A DNA stretch of 64,000 bases from Chryseobacterium rhizoplanae (GCF_900182655.1 NZ_FXTC01000004.1:310001-374000), one strand, 5' to 3'. Shown: positions 8,125-16,749, counted from the stretch's first letter. Notes: a model not told the origin generated them from the letters alone. Numbers and translations: made by a program.

Positions 8125-8691
8125 AACAGAAAAACAAAAGCTATTAAAACAACCTATTCGGAAGAAGAACTTATCGTTTTATTAAAAGAAAAAAACGAAA
8201 CTGGTTTTCATTATCTGTATGACCACTATTCCGGTGCGCTGTACGGAATCATTCTCCGGATCGTTCAGTCTAAAGAATACACTGAAGAAGTAATTCAAGA
8301 TGTTTTTGTTAAAATATGGAACTCTATCCATCAGTACGACGCTTCTAAAGGGAGGTTTTACACCTGGATCATCAATATTGCAAGGAATACGGCTATTGAT
8401 TATTTAAAATCCAAAGGATTCCAGAATGAGCTTAAAAACCAACCACTTCCGGATTTCGTATATAATACTACAGAGCTTTCAACGGTTAATAATTCCTCTG
8501 ATTATATTGGATTTACCAATGTGCTTGAAGGGCTGGAAACAGATAAGCAGGAACTTATAAATCTTGCTTATTATCAGGGATATACCCAGCATGAAATATC
8601 CGAAAAACTAAAGATACCGCTGGGAACCGTGAAAACGAAAATGCGTAATGCACTGATGAAATTAAGAGATTTGCTAAAAGATTATCAATAA
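8122..8691 (+). CDS. ECF (sigma-70 family) RNA polymerase sigma factor
   Basis: Region 2 covers about residues 25-95 (YDHYSGALYG ... EEVIQDVFVKIW ... GRFYTWIINIARNTAIDYL). Region 4 is near the C-terminus (YYQGYTQHEISEKLKIPLGT followed by VKTKMRNALMKLR), a normal ECF layout. The start is uncertain: no ATG exists before region 2. In-frame options are TTG at 8095, TTG at 8122 and ATT at 8143; the ATT would give IKTTYSEEEL, where homologues usually have MKTTYSEEEL. If the promoter at 8095-8124 is correct, only the ATT lies downstream of the predicted transcript start. The anti-sigma gene begins 6 bp after the stop. It probably controls envelope genes such as the divergent fasciclin and ferritin-like genes. 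Confidence 0.9.
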   Translation: MNRKTKAIKTTYSEEELIVLLKEKNETGFHYLYDHYSGALYGIILRIVQSKEYTEEVIQDVFVKIWNSIHQYDASKGRFYTWIINIARNTAIDYLKSKGFQNELKNQPLPDFVYNTTELSTVNNSSDYIGFTNVLEGLETDKQELINLAYYQGYTQHEISEKLKIPLGTVKTKMRNALMKLRDLLKDYQ

Positions 8692-8697
8692 AATAAA

Positions 8698-9519
8698 TTG
8701 AACACAAAAGAATACATATCATCCGGAATTATAGAATCTTATATTCTAGGCCATGCTTCTCCTGAGGAAGCGGGGATTTTGGAGTGTGTGATGAAGAATA
8801 ATGCTGAAGTAAAAGCAGCTTTTGAAGAAGCGCAAAAGACTTTGGAACATCTTGCTACCGCTCAGGCTGTAACACCTCCAAGCGATTTGAAATCTAAGAT
8901 CTGGAATAAAATTCAGCAGGAACAGACTGTTGAAGAGGTCGTTCCTTCTGTTTCTACAAATATTCCTGAAACAAAAGATCACAGAGAAGCTACAGAAAGA
9001 GTAATTATTAAGGAAAATACACAATGGAAAACGTATGCAATAGCGGCTTCCGTATTATTCCTGATCAGTGTTGCCGGAAATTTGTTTATGGTGAATACGC
9101 AGTCATCTGATAAAAAGAAAATGGCTTTACTGGCTGCAGAAAAGCAAGCTCAGGATCGGGTAATGGAAAAAATGAACCGTAAAATTGATATGTTCTCCAA
9201 TCCTGATATGCAGATGGTAATGCTGAATGGGGTTGAAAAGCATACGGATTCTAAAGCCATGGTCTTCTGGGATAAGAAAACAAAAGAAGTCTATCTGAAC
9301 GCGGAAAAACTTCCTAAAGCTCCTGCAGGAATGCAATATCAGCTTTGGGCCATCGAAGACGGGCAACCTGTAAACGCAGGAATGTATACCGAGGACAAGG
9401 ACAGCAGAATTGCACTGTCTAACATTCCCAATGCTCAGGCTTTTGCCATTACCCTTGAAAAAGAAGGCGGAAGTAAAGTTCCTACCATGGAGAATATGTT
9501 TGTAATGGGTAAAATTTAA
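8698..9519 (+). CDS. RskA-type membrane anti-sigma factor
   Basis: The protein has 273 residues and starts at TTG (no ATG is in frame until residue ~31). The N-terminal ~75 residues (SGIIESYILGHASPEEAGIL) resemble the sigma-binding anti-sigma domain of the RskA group. A transmembrane helix follows at about 105-127 (YAIAASVLFLISVAGNLFMV). The periplasmic C-terminal half carries the RskA core pattern, with AMVFWDKKTKEVYLNAEKLP and MQYQLWAIEDGQPVNAGMY. In known systems, regulated proteolysis of RskA releases the sigma factor. Immediate linkage to the ECF gene supports a cognate pair. It ends 12 bp before the convergent outer-membrane protein gene with no obvious terminator. Confidence 0.92.
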   Translation: MNTKEYISSGIIESYILGHASPEEAGILECVMKNNAEVKAAFEEAQKTLEHLATAQAVTPPSDLKSKIWNKIQQEQTVEEVVPSVSTNIPETKDHREATERVIIKENTQWKTYAIAASVLFLISVAGNLFMVNTQSSDKKKMALLAAEKQAQDRVMEKMNRKIDMFSNPDMQMVMLNGVEKHTDSKAMVFWDKKTKEVYLNAEKLPKAPAGMQYQLWAIEDGQPVNAGMYTEDKDSRIALSNIPNAQAFAITLEKEGGSKVPTMENMFVMGKI

Positions 9520-9531
9520 AATACTTCTTTA

Positions 9532-11331
9532 TCAATTCCCAAAGTTTACAAAATGGGGAACATCTGTTGCAAAATTATTCATTGGTAGCAGATTATTTCT
9601 ATTACTGTTAAAATCAAAAACCGAGTTATTATCAAACGGAACCCGTGGATAATACATGAAAGAAATCTGAATTCTGTTGAAAACCAGGTACGGATTATTA
9701 ATCAATACCCCAATACCAATTTTTGTATTTGCTTTTGTTTTCAATAGTCTATCATCAGGCATTCCCAACCACCCTACTGCAGTGGTTAAGTAAGGACTGA
9801 AGTGGAAATTCTTCCAAGTTTTATTAATGAACAATTGAAGCTGATATCTTAAAACCAGTTTTTTAGTCCCGATATAATCTGAGTTGTAAACAGGAAACTC
9901 ATCTGTAGAAGAAAGATTGATCCTGTCTTTATAAGAGTAATTATGCTGTGGATTTCCTAAGGCAATCGTCGGAGAAAAGAAATGTCTTGCTTTGGCAAAT
10001 TTCCAATCCATAAGATTCGTAAAATATGTTCCATCCACACGGAAAGACTCGCGGTTCTGGCTGTCTTCATTAAAAAACCTTCCAAACTGTCCTTTCACAG
10101 TAAAGTATCCCAACTTTGTAAAAGTACCATACGAAGCCGAAATTCCCACATACGGGTTCACTTCTTTATTTCTAGATAAACCTCCCGCAATAATGTTCAC
10201 TGAATTACCGTACGCAACATCTTCCGGCAAATCATATTGAAAAATATTTCTCTGAACCGAAAAGTTTCTGTGGATAAACCCAACAGACATCAGAAAACTG
10301 TTGTATGAACTAAAATATTTATACTGGTCTATTCCCGGACTGTCTTTATACTGATAATTCTGAAATCGTCCTATTATCGCAATATTGCTGGATACTTTTT
10401 CGTTGGGATCTGATGAAACAGGAATCTGATAACCACCCCATAAATCCTGACTGTACACTTTGATCTGAACTTCCGGAAATGCAGTATCGGTTTCTGTAGG
10501 AAGCAAAACCTTCCGTTTAAAATATTCAAACGTAAAACCACCCGCCCATTTCGTTAAAGGAGAGAAAAAGTCTCTTCTTAAGCTGAAATTAATTCTTTCA
10601 TTTTTTGAAAAATCCCTTTCCCCAAGAAGCTGGGCATTGATATATGTCCCTAAAAGGTTATAGGTTGTATAGCTTCCCAAAAGATAATCCTGTTTTTCTT
10701 TGGAATCGTTTCTGTAAAGGAAATCAAGGGTATGGCCTAATCCCAGTACATTTTCTTCGGTAACTCCGAGACCGATTTTACTTCCGGAATAGCTGATTCT
10801 CGGCTTCAGACTCCAGGAATCCAGGACTTTAACCACAACATCAATAGAATCTTTGCTGGAAGTACTGTCGGAAACACTGATATTCACCCTGTTTACAAAT
10901 GGCATTGCTCTAAGCAAACGCTCGGATTCATAAAGTTTCTGGGCGTTATATTCTTCACCTTCTTCAAAAAGTAAATAATTATTAACAGTGGAGTTTCTTG
11001 TATTGGCATGAAGATGATCTGCTACCCAATCATACCATCTTGCTTTTTCTTTAGCATCTTTAGAGCCATATCCAAAAGGATCAATGGTTTCGATCCTGAT
11101 TTTTCTGATATACTTTTTGTTGTAAGCTTCCTGCGACAGTTTTTCTGTCCTGGATTTCACGGAAGTAGAATCCGGCTCTCTACGAAATATAAAGCGGTGA
11201 ATGAATTTGGTAACCTTTCTCTTATCCGAAAATTCTTCTATTTTGTAATACAGTGAGTCTTTCTTCTCCTGTGCATGTAAAAAGAAAAAACCACCTAAAA
11301 AGAAAATCAGAGTTACAGCGAGTCTAGTCAT
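9532..11331 (-). CDS. BamA/TamA-like outer membrane protein with POTRA domain
   Basis: The 599-residue protein has a signal peptide (residues 1-20, ending LHAQ). A soluble N-terminal part contains a POTRA-like segment at about residues 75-170 (KYIRKIRIETIDPFGYG ... FEEGEEYNAQKLYESERLLR and an IDVVVKVLD strand). The rest is rich in amphipathic strands with aromatic residues, as expected for a 16-strand Omp85-type barrel. It is shorter than BamA (about 800-900 residues, five POTRAs) and has only one or two POTRAs, so it is more like an accessory member of the family than BamA itself. It has its own transcript and is convergent with the anti-sigma gene. Confidence 0.75.
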   Translation of the reverse strand: MTRLAVTLIFFLGGFFFLHAQEKKDSLYYKIEEFSDKRKVTKFIHRFIFRREPDSTSVKSRTEKLSQEAYNKKYIRKIRIETIDPFGYGSKDAKEKARWYDWVADHLHANTRNSTVNNYLLFEEGEEYNAQKLYESERLLRAMPFVNRVNISVSDSTSSKDSIDVVVKVLDSWSLKPRISYSGSKIGLGVTEENVLGLGHTLDFLYRNDSKEKQDYLLGSYTTYNLLGTYINAQLLGERDFSKNERINFSLRRDFFSPLTKWAGGFTFEYFKRKVLLPTETDTAFPEVQIKVYSQDLWGGYQIPVSSDPNEKVSSNIAIIGRFQNYQYKDSPGIDQYKYFSSYNSFLMSVGFIHRNFSVQRNIFQYDLPEDVAYGNSVNIIAGGLSRNKEVNPYVGISASYGTFTKLGYFTVKGQFGRFFNEDSQNRESFRVDGTYFTNLMDWKFAKARHFFSPTIALGNPQHNYSYKDRINLSSTDEFPVYNSDYIGTKKLVLRYQLQLFINKTWKNFHFSPYLTTAVGWLGMPDDRLLKTKANTKIGIGVLINNPYLVFNRIQISFMYYPRVPFDNNSVFDFNSNRNNLLPMNNFATDVPHFVNFGN

Positions 11332-11553
11332 TAGTCATCAAAATTCAGTTCATTTTGTAGTATCAATTTATACGCCAACAGTCCTTAAAATGGACAAGAA
11401 TTAGAAAGTTTACTATTTAAAGTTTTTATGTTTTATATTTTTATTTTTTAAATAGTATAATGGTCAAAGAGTGACTGCTTCTTTTTGTAACATTCTAAAA
11501 ACAAATTGTTATGATAATTGAGATTTTAGGTTATACATTATTTTCAGTCTTTA

Positions 11554-11868
11554 TTAGATAAAACCTGACAATACTATTAAATTCAGAGTAAAAGAAAACA
11601 ACAGTAAAATAACCAGTTCTTTTGAAAAACTGCTCTCTTTTTTAAAAATATAATTGATCAAAAATGATAATCCTAGAAACACTAATCCTGCTGTTGTAAA
11701 AGCAACGGTTCTCGTGATAAGAGCTGGAATAAATTCATTTTCTCTGATCTGATCCCAATCTTCTTTTGATCCTGTCCAAAATCGTGATATTCCTATTAAA
11801 CTTAGAAAACCAAGTGTATAAATTATAGTTTTCAACCATACATAGATATTATTATTTGTATGTTTCAT
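11554..11868 (-). CDS. Small membrane protein, unknown
   Basis: The 104 residues contain three predicted transmembrane helices: about 10-28 (VWLKTIIYTLGFLSLIGI), 50-72 (LITRTVAFTTAGLVFLGLSF) and 83-102 (ELVILLLFSFTLNLIVLSGF). A short soluble loop (RFWTGSKEDWDQIRENEF) joins helices 1 and 2. The family is not recognised. A TAnnTTTG element (TACCTTTG on the minus strand, 11941-11948) lies about 70 bp upstream and supports expression. Its neighbours are unrelated. Confidence 0.65.
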   Translation of the reverse strand: MKHTNNNIYVWLKTIIYTLGFLSLIGISRFWTGSKEDWDQIRENEFIPALITRTVAFTTAGLVFLGLSFLINYIFKKESSFSKELVILLLFSFTLNLIVLSGFI

Positions 11869-11940
11869 ACTTAAATGATCGTAATCGTTTAGATTATAAA
11901 AAAGTCCTTTTCGTATCTCTTCTTTTTTCTATATGTAAGT

Positions 11941-11948
11941 CAAAGGTA
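11941..11948 (-). promoter_or_regulatory. TAnnTTTG promoter element
   Basis: On the minus strand the sequence reads TACCTTTG, upstream of the small membrane protein that starts at 11868. The predicted 5' UTR is about 65 nt. Confidence 0.45.
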
Positions 11949-11959
11949 ACATTCTCTTG

Positions 11960-12106
11960 TCATTTTTCTAAATTAAAATGTAATTCACAAAATTTTTCAG
12001 CTTCAATCTCAATTGGTATTTTTCCTTTTATTTTCGGCAGATTACGGTATCCCGTAATTATTTGATTAATAAAATGATTTTGTTTGCAAAAATATTTGTT
12101 TTGAAA
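11960..12106 (-). pseudogene. Possible 3' gene remnant
   Basis: A 48-codon open frame on the minus strand reads ...INQIITGYRNLPKIKGKIPI, then EIEAEKFCELHFNLEK and a stop. Its composition is more protein-like than a random frame, but no start codon is present and an in-frame stop precedes it. It may be the tail of a lost gene. Length and context are weak evidence. Confidence 0.25.
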
Positions 12107-12262
12107 AAATTATTTTGCTTTTTTAATATCCATACCTGGAAATATATCAGCGATACTGAAAGAGAATGCCTGTTTTGTAACAGATCAGAATATCTAGATA
12201 TCGATTCAGATGTTAATGCATTTGGAAACCCTTTATGGCTTAAAAAATCCAAAAACAAATGA
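12074..12262 (+). CDS. Small Cys/His-containing protein, unknown
   Basis: The frame gives 62 residues from the ATG at 12074 (a TTG at 12062 is also in frame). The core HTWKYISDTERECLFCNRSE, with His-Trp and a Cys-x2-Cys pair, recalls small phage or plasmid proteins with a treble-clef-like H-W ... R-x-C-x2-C pattern. No family can be named. An 18-bp dyad (ATTACGG/CCGTAAT, 12041-12058) lies 16 bp before the ATG and could be an operator. The low G+C content and weak promoter make this a tentative gene. Confidence 0.45.
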   Translation: MILFAKIFVLKKLFCFFNIHTWKYISDTERECLFCNRSEYLDIDSDVNAFGNPLWLKKSKNK

Positions 12263-12472
12263 TTTAAACGTCTGTTATTGGCTATTTATACTTCCAAAAT
12301 CAATTTATTCCTTTATTTTTTTGATGAAAATTTTTTATATATCGAAAATACATGAAGAATAATGTAAAGCTTATTTCCTGAATAAAATGAAAGACTAATT
12401 TAAATCACAAAATAAAACTTCTCAATGCAATCTTTTTTAATTATTTTTACTCATTATAAATAAAAATAAGAC

Positions 12473-12958
12473 ATGAGAAAAATCGTACTCTCGGGAATCG
12501 CTGTTATTGGAGGATTCCTAACAGCAAGTGCACAGTGTAAACCGGTAGCAACTCTTACAGAAAATTTCGATACCTGGAAAGACATCAATAAATGCTGGAC
12601 TGCTCAGCCAGGGAAAGCCATGCTGTATGCGAGTGATAAAAGAATTATTTTTTACTCAATGAGCAACCCGGGAGAAAATATGTATCTGGTAACTCCGGAA
12701 ATAAAAGCCGGAACATATACCCTTTCTGTTGATCTTTCGGATAACGGAGGGGAAACAACATTAGAACTTTTCTCAGTAAACAGTCCTTCTGATGCAAAAT
12801 CTTTTGTTTCAATCACTAAGCCCTCAAAGATAACAGGAGAGAAAAAAACATATACCATTTCTTTGAAAAAAGATTCACACCTGGGACTGAAAGTTTTCCT
12901 GAATGGGGTACATCAGGCTGTTTATATGGATAATCTATCCTTAACTCCGAAGAAATAG
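12473..12958 (+). CDS. Secreted beta-rich protein, unknown
   Basis: The 161-residue protein has a clear signal peptide (cleavage after TASAQ, residue 20). The mature part begins CKPVATLTENFDTWKDINKC, with two Cys that may form a disulphide. The remaining pattern (PGENMYLVTPEIKAGTYTLS, GLKVFLNG, YMDNLSLTP) resembles the jelly-roll modules of Flavobacteriia secreted proteins, in which an N-FDxW start and a C-terminal DN(I/L)SL strand frame a carbohydrate-binding-like fold. It has a single domain and no T9SS tail is visible. It is probably a monocistronic gene, about 200 bp after the small Cys/His gene. Confidence 0.75.
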   Translation: MRKIVLSGIAVIGGFLTASAQCKPVATLTENFDTWKDINKCWTAQPGKAMLYASDKRIIFYSMSNPGENMYLVTPEIKAGTYTLSVDLSDNGGETTLELFSVNSPSDAKSFVSITKPSKITGEKKTYTISLKKDSHLGLKVFLNGVHQAVYMDNLSLTPKK

Positions 12959-13046
12959 ACCGGAATTCTCAGGTAATTATTTAATTTTTGTTTCCGCTCT
13001 AAAATCTTCAGATTTACGATAGCAGGGATACAAAGGTTTATATGAA

Positions 13047-13094
13047 CAAAAAAAGCTGTCTCCTATATTTACATTGTCAAATATTGGAGACAGC
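13047..13094 (-). terminator. Rho-independent terminator of the terpene synthase cluster
   Basis: GCTGTCTCC (13055-13063) and GGAGACAGC (13086-13094) form a 9-bp stem, and AATATT/AATATT flanks may extend it. A T8 run follows on the minus strand. It lies about 90 bp past the stop at 13183. Confidence 0.75.
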
Positions 13095-13182
13095 CTCTAA
13101 AAGTGATTGCTAAAGTAAATTCAAACGCGTTACTAAACACAGATGAACAGAATTGATATTGTCTGTGCTTTCATTAAGGTTA

Positions 13183-14163
13183 TTACGTAATGATCCCATA
13201 TTCAGGCTTAGGAAATTCACCGGGAGTTTTGTACCTGGTGGAATTACCTTTATGATACCATGCTCCCAATCCTGAGATCATTAATGCCATATTATGAACA
13301 AAACGTTTGATATACTTTTGATGTAAACCGAAATCGGGGAGATTATTCTGAAGCTCAACAAACTCCTGAACATATGAATCGTGGATATGCATTGCCTCGG
13401 AAATGGCTTCTTCTAATGAAACATTGTACTGATTCTTTATAACCAATATAATATTCAGAATTTCTGTATCAATCCCCAACTCCTTCTCTATGGAAGCAAA
13501 ATCATTCTGAATAGCTATTATTCTGCACATTAGCATTTTTAGCCTTTTTATAATGGGATGTTCAGAAATATACCCCGGCACTATGTAATTAATAGAAGGT
13601 TCTACCGGATCACCATATGGGTACATGGAAATTGAATATTCACGGATAAGCAGAAGATTACTAACGGTTGGATATTCTTTTTTTAACTTGTAGGGGGTTT
13701 CTTCCATAAGTCCATAGGTGGCATAACAATAGAAATTTTTAGTCCAGCGTATGAACCACTCGTCATTAACATAAGGAATAAATTCCTGTCTGCTTAAAGC
13801 CACCTGTTTTATCAGTCCGATATCATCTGCTTTAGGTTGTTCTCCCATCATGATATCCATGATATGGTCTCTGATATCTGCAAATTGATCAACCGGGCAT
13901 AATTCATAATAATCATCCAATAGAGTCAGCCAAACCATAAATCTTGCTATAGGTCTCATTTGTTCTTTAGTGTTGGCCGCCGGAAACATATATGAAGCAG
14001 CCTCTACAAGACCATGTTTCTTGTATTTAGCTCTTGTAGCTTCAGACATAAACTGATAATCTGTATCAATCCAATCATTCTGTTCTTCATAAAAAGATTG
14101 TGAAAAAGGACCTATTTCATAGGGCCAGGGATATTGTAAAACCGGAACGTCCTGTTGTTTCAT
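13183..14163 (-). CDS. Class I terpene synthase (third in cluster)
   Basis: The 326 residues have the full set of bacterial class I terpene synthase motifs. The Asp-rich motif is D83-D84-Y-Y-E87. The pyrophosphate-sensor Arg is R174, the NSE triad is N220-D-F-A-S224-I-E-K-E228, and an RY pair lies near the C-terminus (STRYKTPGE). The sensor Arg is exactly 46 residues before the NSE Asn, as in characterised enzymes. The protein is soluble with no signal. The product (mono-, sesqui- or diterpene) cannot be inferred from sequence. Two paralogues lie directly upstream on the same strand, the nearest 36 bp away, so the three are probably co-transcribed. Diterpene synthases have been characterised from Chryseobacterium species. 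Confidence 0.92.
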   Translation of the reverse strand: MKQQDVPVLQYPWPYEIGPFSQSFYEEQNDWIDTDYQFMSEATRAKYKKHGLVEAASYMFPAANTKEQMRPIARFMVWLTLLDDYYELCPVDQFADIRDHIMDIMMGEQPKADDIGLIKQVALSRQEFIPYVNDEWFIRWTKNFYCYATYGLMEETPYKLKKEYPTVSNLLLIREYSISMYPYGDPVEPSINYIVPGYISEHPIIKRLKMLMCRIIAIQNDFASIEKELGIDTEILNIILVIKNQYNVSLEEAISEAMHIHDSYVQEFVELQNNLPDFGLHQKYIKRFVHNMALMISGLGAWYHKGNSTRYKTPGEFPKPEYGIIT

Positions 14164-14199
14164 CTTTAAAATTTAAAAGTTATTTTAAATTAATCTTAT

Positions 14200-15201
14200 T
14201 TACAGACTTTTATTTGCAGCTTGATCTTCAGGCCAGGCAAAACCAACTCCTCCATGTTTATATCTGTTTGTTTCCAGATAAAAAGTGTTAACTCCCTGCA
14301 ATCCGACACCGGCATAATAAACAAATTTGTCGACGTGTTCCTGATATTCACCGAATTCCCGATATTCTTTATGTAAGCCATTCAGACTGGTAAGCTCTTC
14401 ATTATGAATACGTAAAGCCTCTGCACAAGCGTCTTCCAAAGAAAGATTATATTCCTGCTGTAATACAAAAACCAGATTAAAAACCTCAGTTCCTTTCGCC
14501 ATTTCTTTTGGCAGGGAGTGAAGATCATTTTGCCAGGCAACGACCAGGGTCATATGGGAAATCATTTTTTGTACTACTATATGCTCAAAGATATGTTCCG
14601 GCAGGACAAGCCCTGATTCAATCTCACCAAAGATCAGATAAGGACGCATCAGAACAGAATATTCTCTAATGGTTTTGTAAAGATTCAGTGATGGGGGGCG
14701 ATGGGCTATTTTGTAGGGATATTCCAATTCTATTCCGTATCTGAAAGATTGATAAAAATAGTAAACAAACCGCTCAAACCACAGGTCTGGCATGAAAGCA
14801 CGAAATTCATCCCGGATCATTGCCATATGATGATAGAGGGCATTTTCCTCCGGCATGGCGTGAGCACCCCTGAGAATATCTGTACAACGGATCCGTAATT
14901 CCTGGATTTCTTCAAGGGACGAATGCTCCACCTGATCATCGAGAGCAACGTATTGGAGCATAAACCTGTTACATGGAATGGCCTGCTCATAAGTTAAGTG
15001 CGGCCACATACGTGCAGTGCACATATGAAGTTCCATTTTTTTATAAATTTTCCGTTGTTTTTCAGTCAGAAAAGTATAATCATTATCAATCCATCCATCC
15101 ATATCTTTCCCCATCTGCTCAGCATGTGGGTTGATAAGGTCGGGCCATGGGTAACATCCCCGTGGTAAGTAATCTGCACTATTAAATTGTTCTGGTGTCA
15201 T
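14200..15201 (-). CDS. Class I terpene synthase (second in cluster)
   Basis: The 333 residues include the Asp-rich motif D88-D89-Q-V-E92, sensor Arg R179, the NSE triad N225-D-L-H-S229-L-P-K-E233 and an RY pair (TNRYKHGG). The Arg-to-NSE spacing is again 46. All catalytic elements are intact, so an active cyclase is expected. It diverges strongly from both neighbours outside the motifs, which suggests a different product rather than a recent duplicate. It is 36 bp upstream of the third synthase and 137 bp downstream of the first. No prenyl transferase, P450 or methyltransferase lies nearby, so the hydrocarbon or simple alcohol may be the end product, or tailoring enzymes lie elsewhere. Confidence 0.92.
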   Translation of the reverse strand: MTPEQFNSADYLPRGCYPWPDLINPHAEQMGKDMDGWIDNDYTFLTEKQRKIYKKMELHMCTARMWPHLTYEQAIPCNRFMLQYVALDDQVEHSSLEEIQELRIRCTDILRGAHAMPEENALYHHMAMIRDEFRAFMPDLWFERFVYYFYQSFRYGIELEYPYKIAHRPPSLNLYKTIREYSVLMRPYLIFGEIESGLVLPEHIFEHIVVQKMISHMTLVVAWQNDLHSLPKEMAKGTEVFNLVFVLQQEYNLSLEDACAEALRIHNEELTSLNGLHKEYREFGEYQEHVDKFVYYAGVGLQGVNTFYLETNRYKHGGVGFAWPEDQAANKSL

Positions 15202-15338
15202 CTTATCTATATTTTTAAATTATTATACTTAAATAAGCATCAACTGCCTGATGTCATCAATCACAACCTTATTTTTTCTGTATTATGATTGTTGTTAAAA
15301 CCGTAAATCATGTAGCTACCACGAATCACTCAGTTTTA

Positions 15339-16358
15339 TTAAAATTGGTTATGGTTCAGTGTTTCCCTTAATTCAGAAGCACTTGGAAATTCAGTTTTGT
15401 TATAGCGGTCAAGCTTGGTGGATATGTTTTTCCAACCGCTCAGTACCATACTCATATAGTGTACCCAATTGACCACAGCCTCGTGCCATATACCAAAGTC
15501 TGGAAGTGAGGCCTGCAGGGCTACAAATTCCTTAAGATCTTCATTATGGAGACGCAGATCTTCCATGCAGGCTTCTTCTAATGATACCCTGCGTTCATTC
15601 TGAATTACCTTCACAATATTATAATAGATACTCCCTGTTGCTTCATCTTTTACTACAGATTGAACCTCATTGAAAAAAGTTACCAGATGACAGGCAAGTG
15701 CCTGAAGACGGCGGATCACCGGATGGTCATGAATTTCCGGAGGCAGGGTAATGCCTGTTTCAACCTCAGTAAGCTGCAGGAAAGGATACAGGCAGATTGA
15801 ATCTTCCCTTAAGACAATACATTCTGCCGTTGTAGGAAACATCTTATTCTTTTTGTATTCCTGTTCTTTTTTAAGACCGTTAAAATATCTGCTGATCATC
15901 TGCGTGAAACGATGCATTGATTCCTCAGGGATAAACTGAAGCAATTCCTGTCTTAATGAGGCAAGCATAGAAGCTAATGGTATTGTAGACTGAGAAACAG
16001 AGATTTCACCATTCAATATGGCAATAGATTGAGCATGCACATCATCAATATCATCAGGTTTGCTTTCTTCATACAGGTCATCATTGTAGAGTGTCCAGAG
16101 CATCAGCCTGCAGATAGGCCGGAAACGTTCAGCAGAAGCCGTAGGAAACCATTGGGCTGCGATGTGGGCTGTTTTGGTTTTCTTGTACTTTTTACGCAGA
16201 TCAGGATTATTCTGATACAGCCACATATATTCACCATCAATCCACTGGTTTTCGGTGATGTCCTGCAACTGATCTGCATGAGGATTTTTTAAGGTTGGGA
16301 ACGGATACCTGAACTTCGTACGGAGAAGCTCAAGAGGATTAAAATTTTCATTACTCAT
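15339..16358 (-). CDS. Class I terpene synthase with altered NSE triad (first in cluster)
   Basis: The 339 residues include N92-D93-D94-L-Y-E97 in the Asp-rich region, sensor Arg R184 and an RY pair (LDRYNKTEF). The NSE region reads N230-E-V-Q-S234-V-V-K-D238-E239. The usual final Glu position is Asp, with Glu one residue later, and the usual Asp after the first Asn is Glu. The 46-residue Arg-to-Asn spacing is kept. The enzyme may still bind Mg through D238, but activity or specificity could differ. It is the promoter-proximal gene of the three. No clear TAnnTTTG was found upstream; the 390-bp gap to the next gene holds a minus-strand terminator at 16688-16712. Confidence 0.88.
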   Translation of the reverse strand: MSNENFNPLELLRTKFRYPFPTLKNPHADQLQDITENQWIDGEYMWLYQNNPDLRKKYKKTKTAHIAAQWFPTASAERFRPICRLMLWTLYNDDLYEESKPDDIDDVHAQSIAILNGEISVSQSTIPLASMLASLRQELLQFIPEESMHRFTQMISRYFNGLKKEQEYKKNKMFPTTAECIVLREDSICLYPFLQLTEVETGITLPPEIHDHPVIRRLQALACHLVTFFNEVQSVVKDEATGSIYYNIVKVIQNERRVSLEEACMEDLRLHNEDLKEFVALQASLPDFGIWHEAVVNWVHYMSMVLSGWKNISTKLDRYNKTEFPSASELRETLNHNQF

Positions 16359-16687
16359 GATTGTATGTTTTAATGGTTTTTACCTTTTACAGCATAATAG
16401 TTTTATTTAAATATATGGTACTTTATAAAGAAAGCAGCCCTACTTTAAAAACATATTACACTAAATCCCAATAAGATACATTCATGAATGAAATAAATGT
16501 ACAAATTAATTTTATTAAATAATATGGAATTTCACTATATTATTAAATATATTTATAACACTGAAAAACAACAACTTACAGATCTCCAATGGTGATAACT
16601 CAAATTTATACATCAGATTATCAATAAATTAACACTTCAAAAAGAGATGAACATTTCCGGATCTTCAACGAGTACTCTACAAAACAA

Positions 16688-16712
16688 CTCCTGTTGATTT
16701 TTTCAACAGGAG
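16688..16712 (-). terminator. Rho-independent terminator of the 569-residue protein gene
   Basis: CTCCTGTTGA (16688-16697) and TCAACAGGAG (16703-16712) form a 10-bp perfect stem with a 5-nt loop. The minus strand continues TTGTTTTG. The rest of the 16359-16749 gap shows no gene, only AT-rich sequence and a short palindrome (ATTCATGAAT, about 16481). Confidence 0.75.
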
Positions 16713-16749
16713 GCATTTAATAATTCACGATATATACTAATAGTCCATT

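Noticed and set aside
11856..12065. 69-residue plus-strand ORF
   Set aside because: Opposite strand to a better remnant frame and a promoter; composition typical of noncoding AT-rich DNA.
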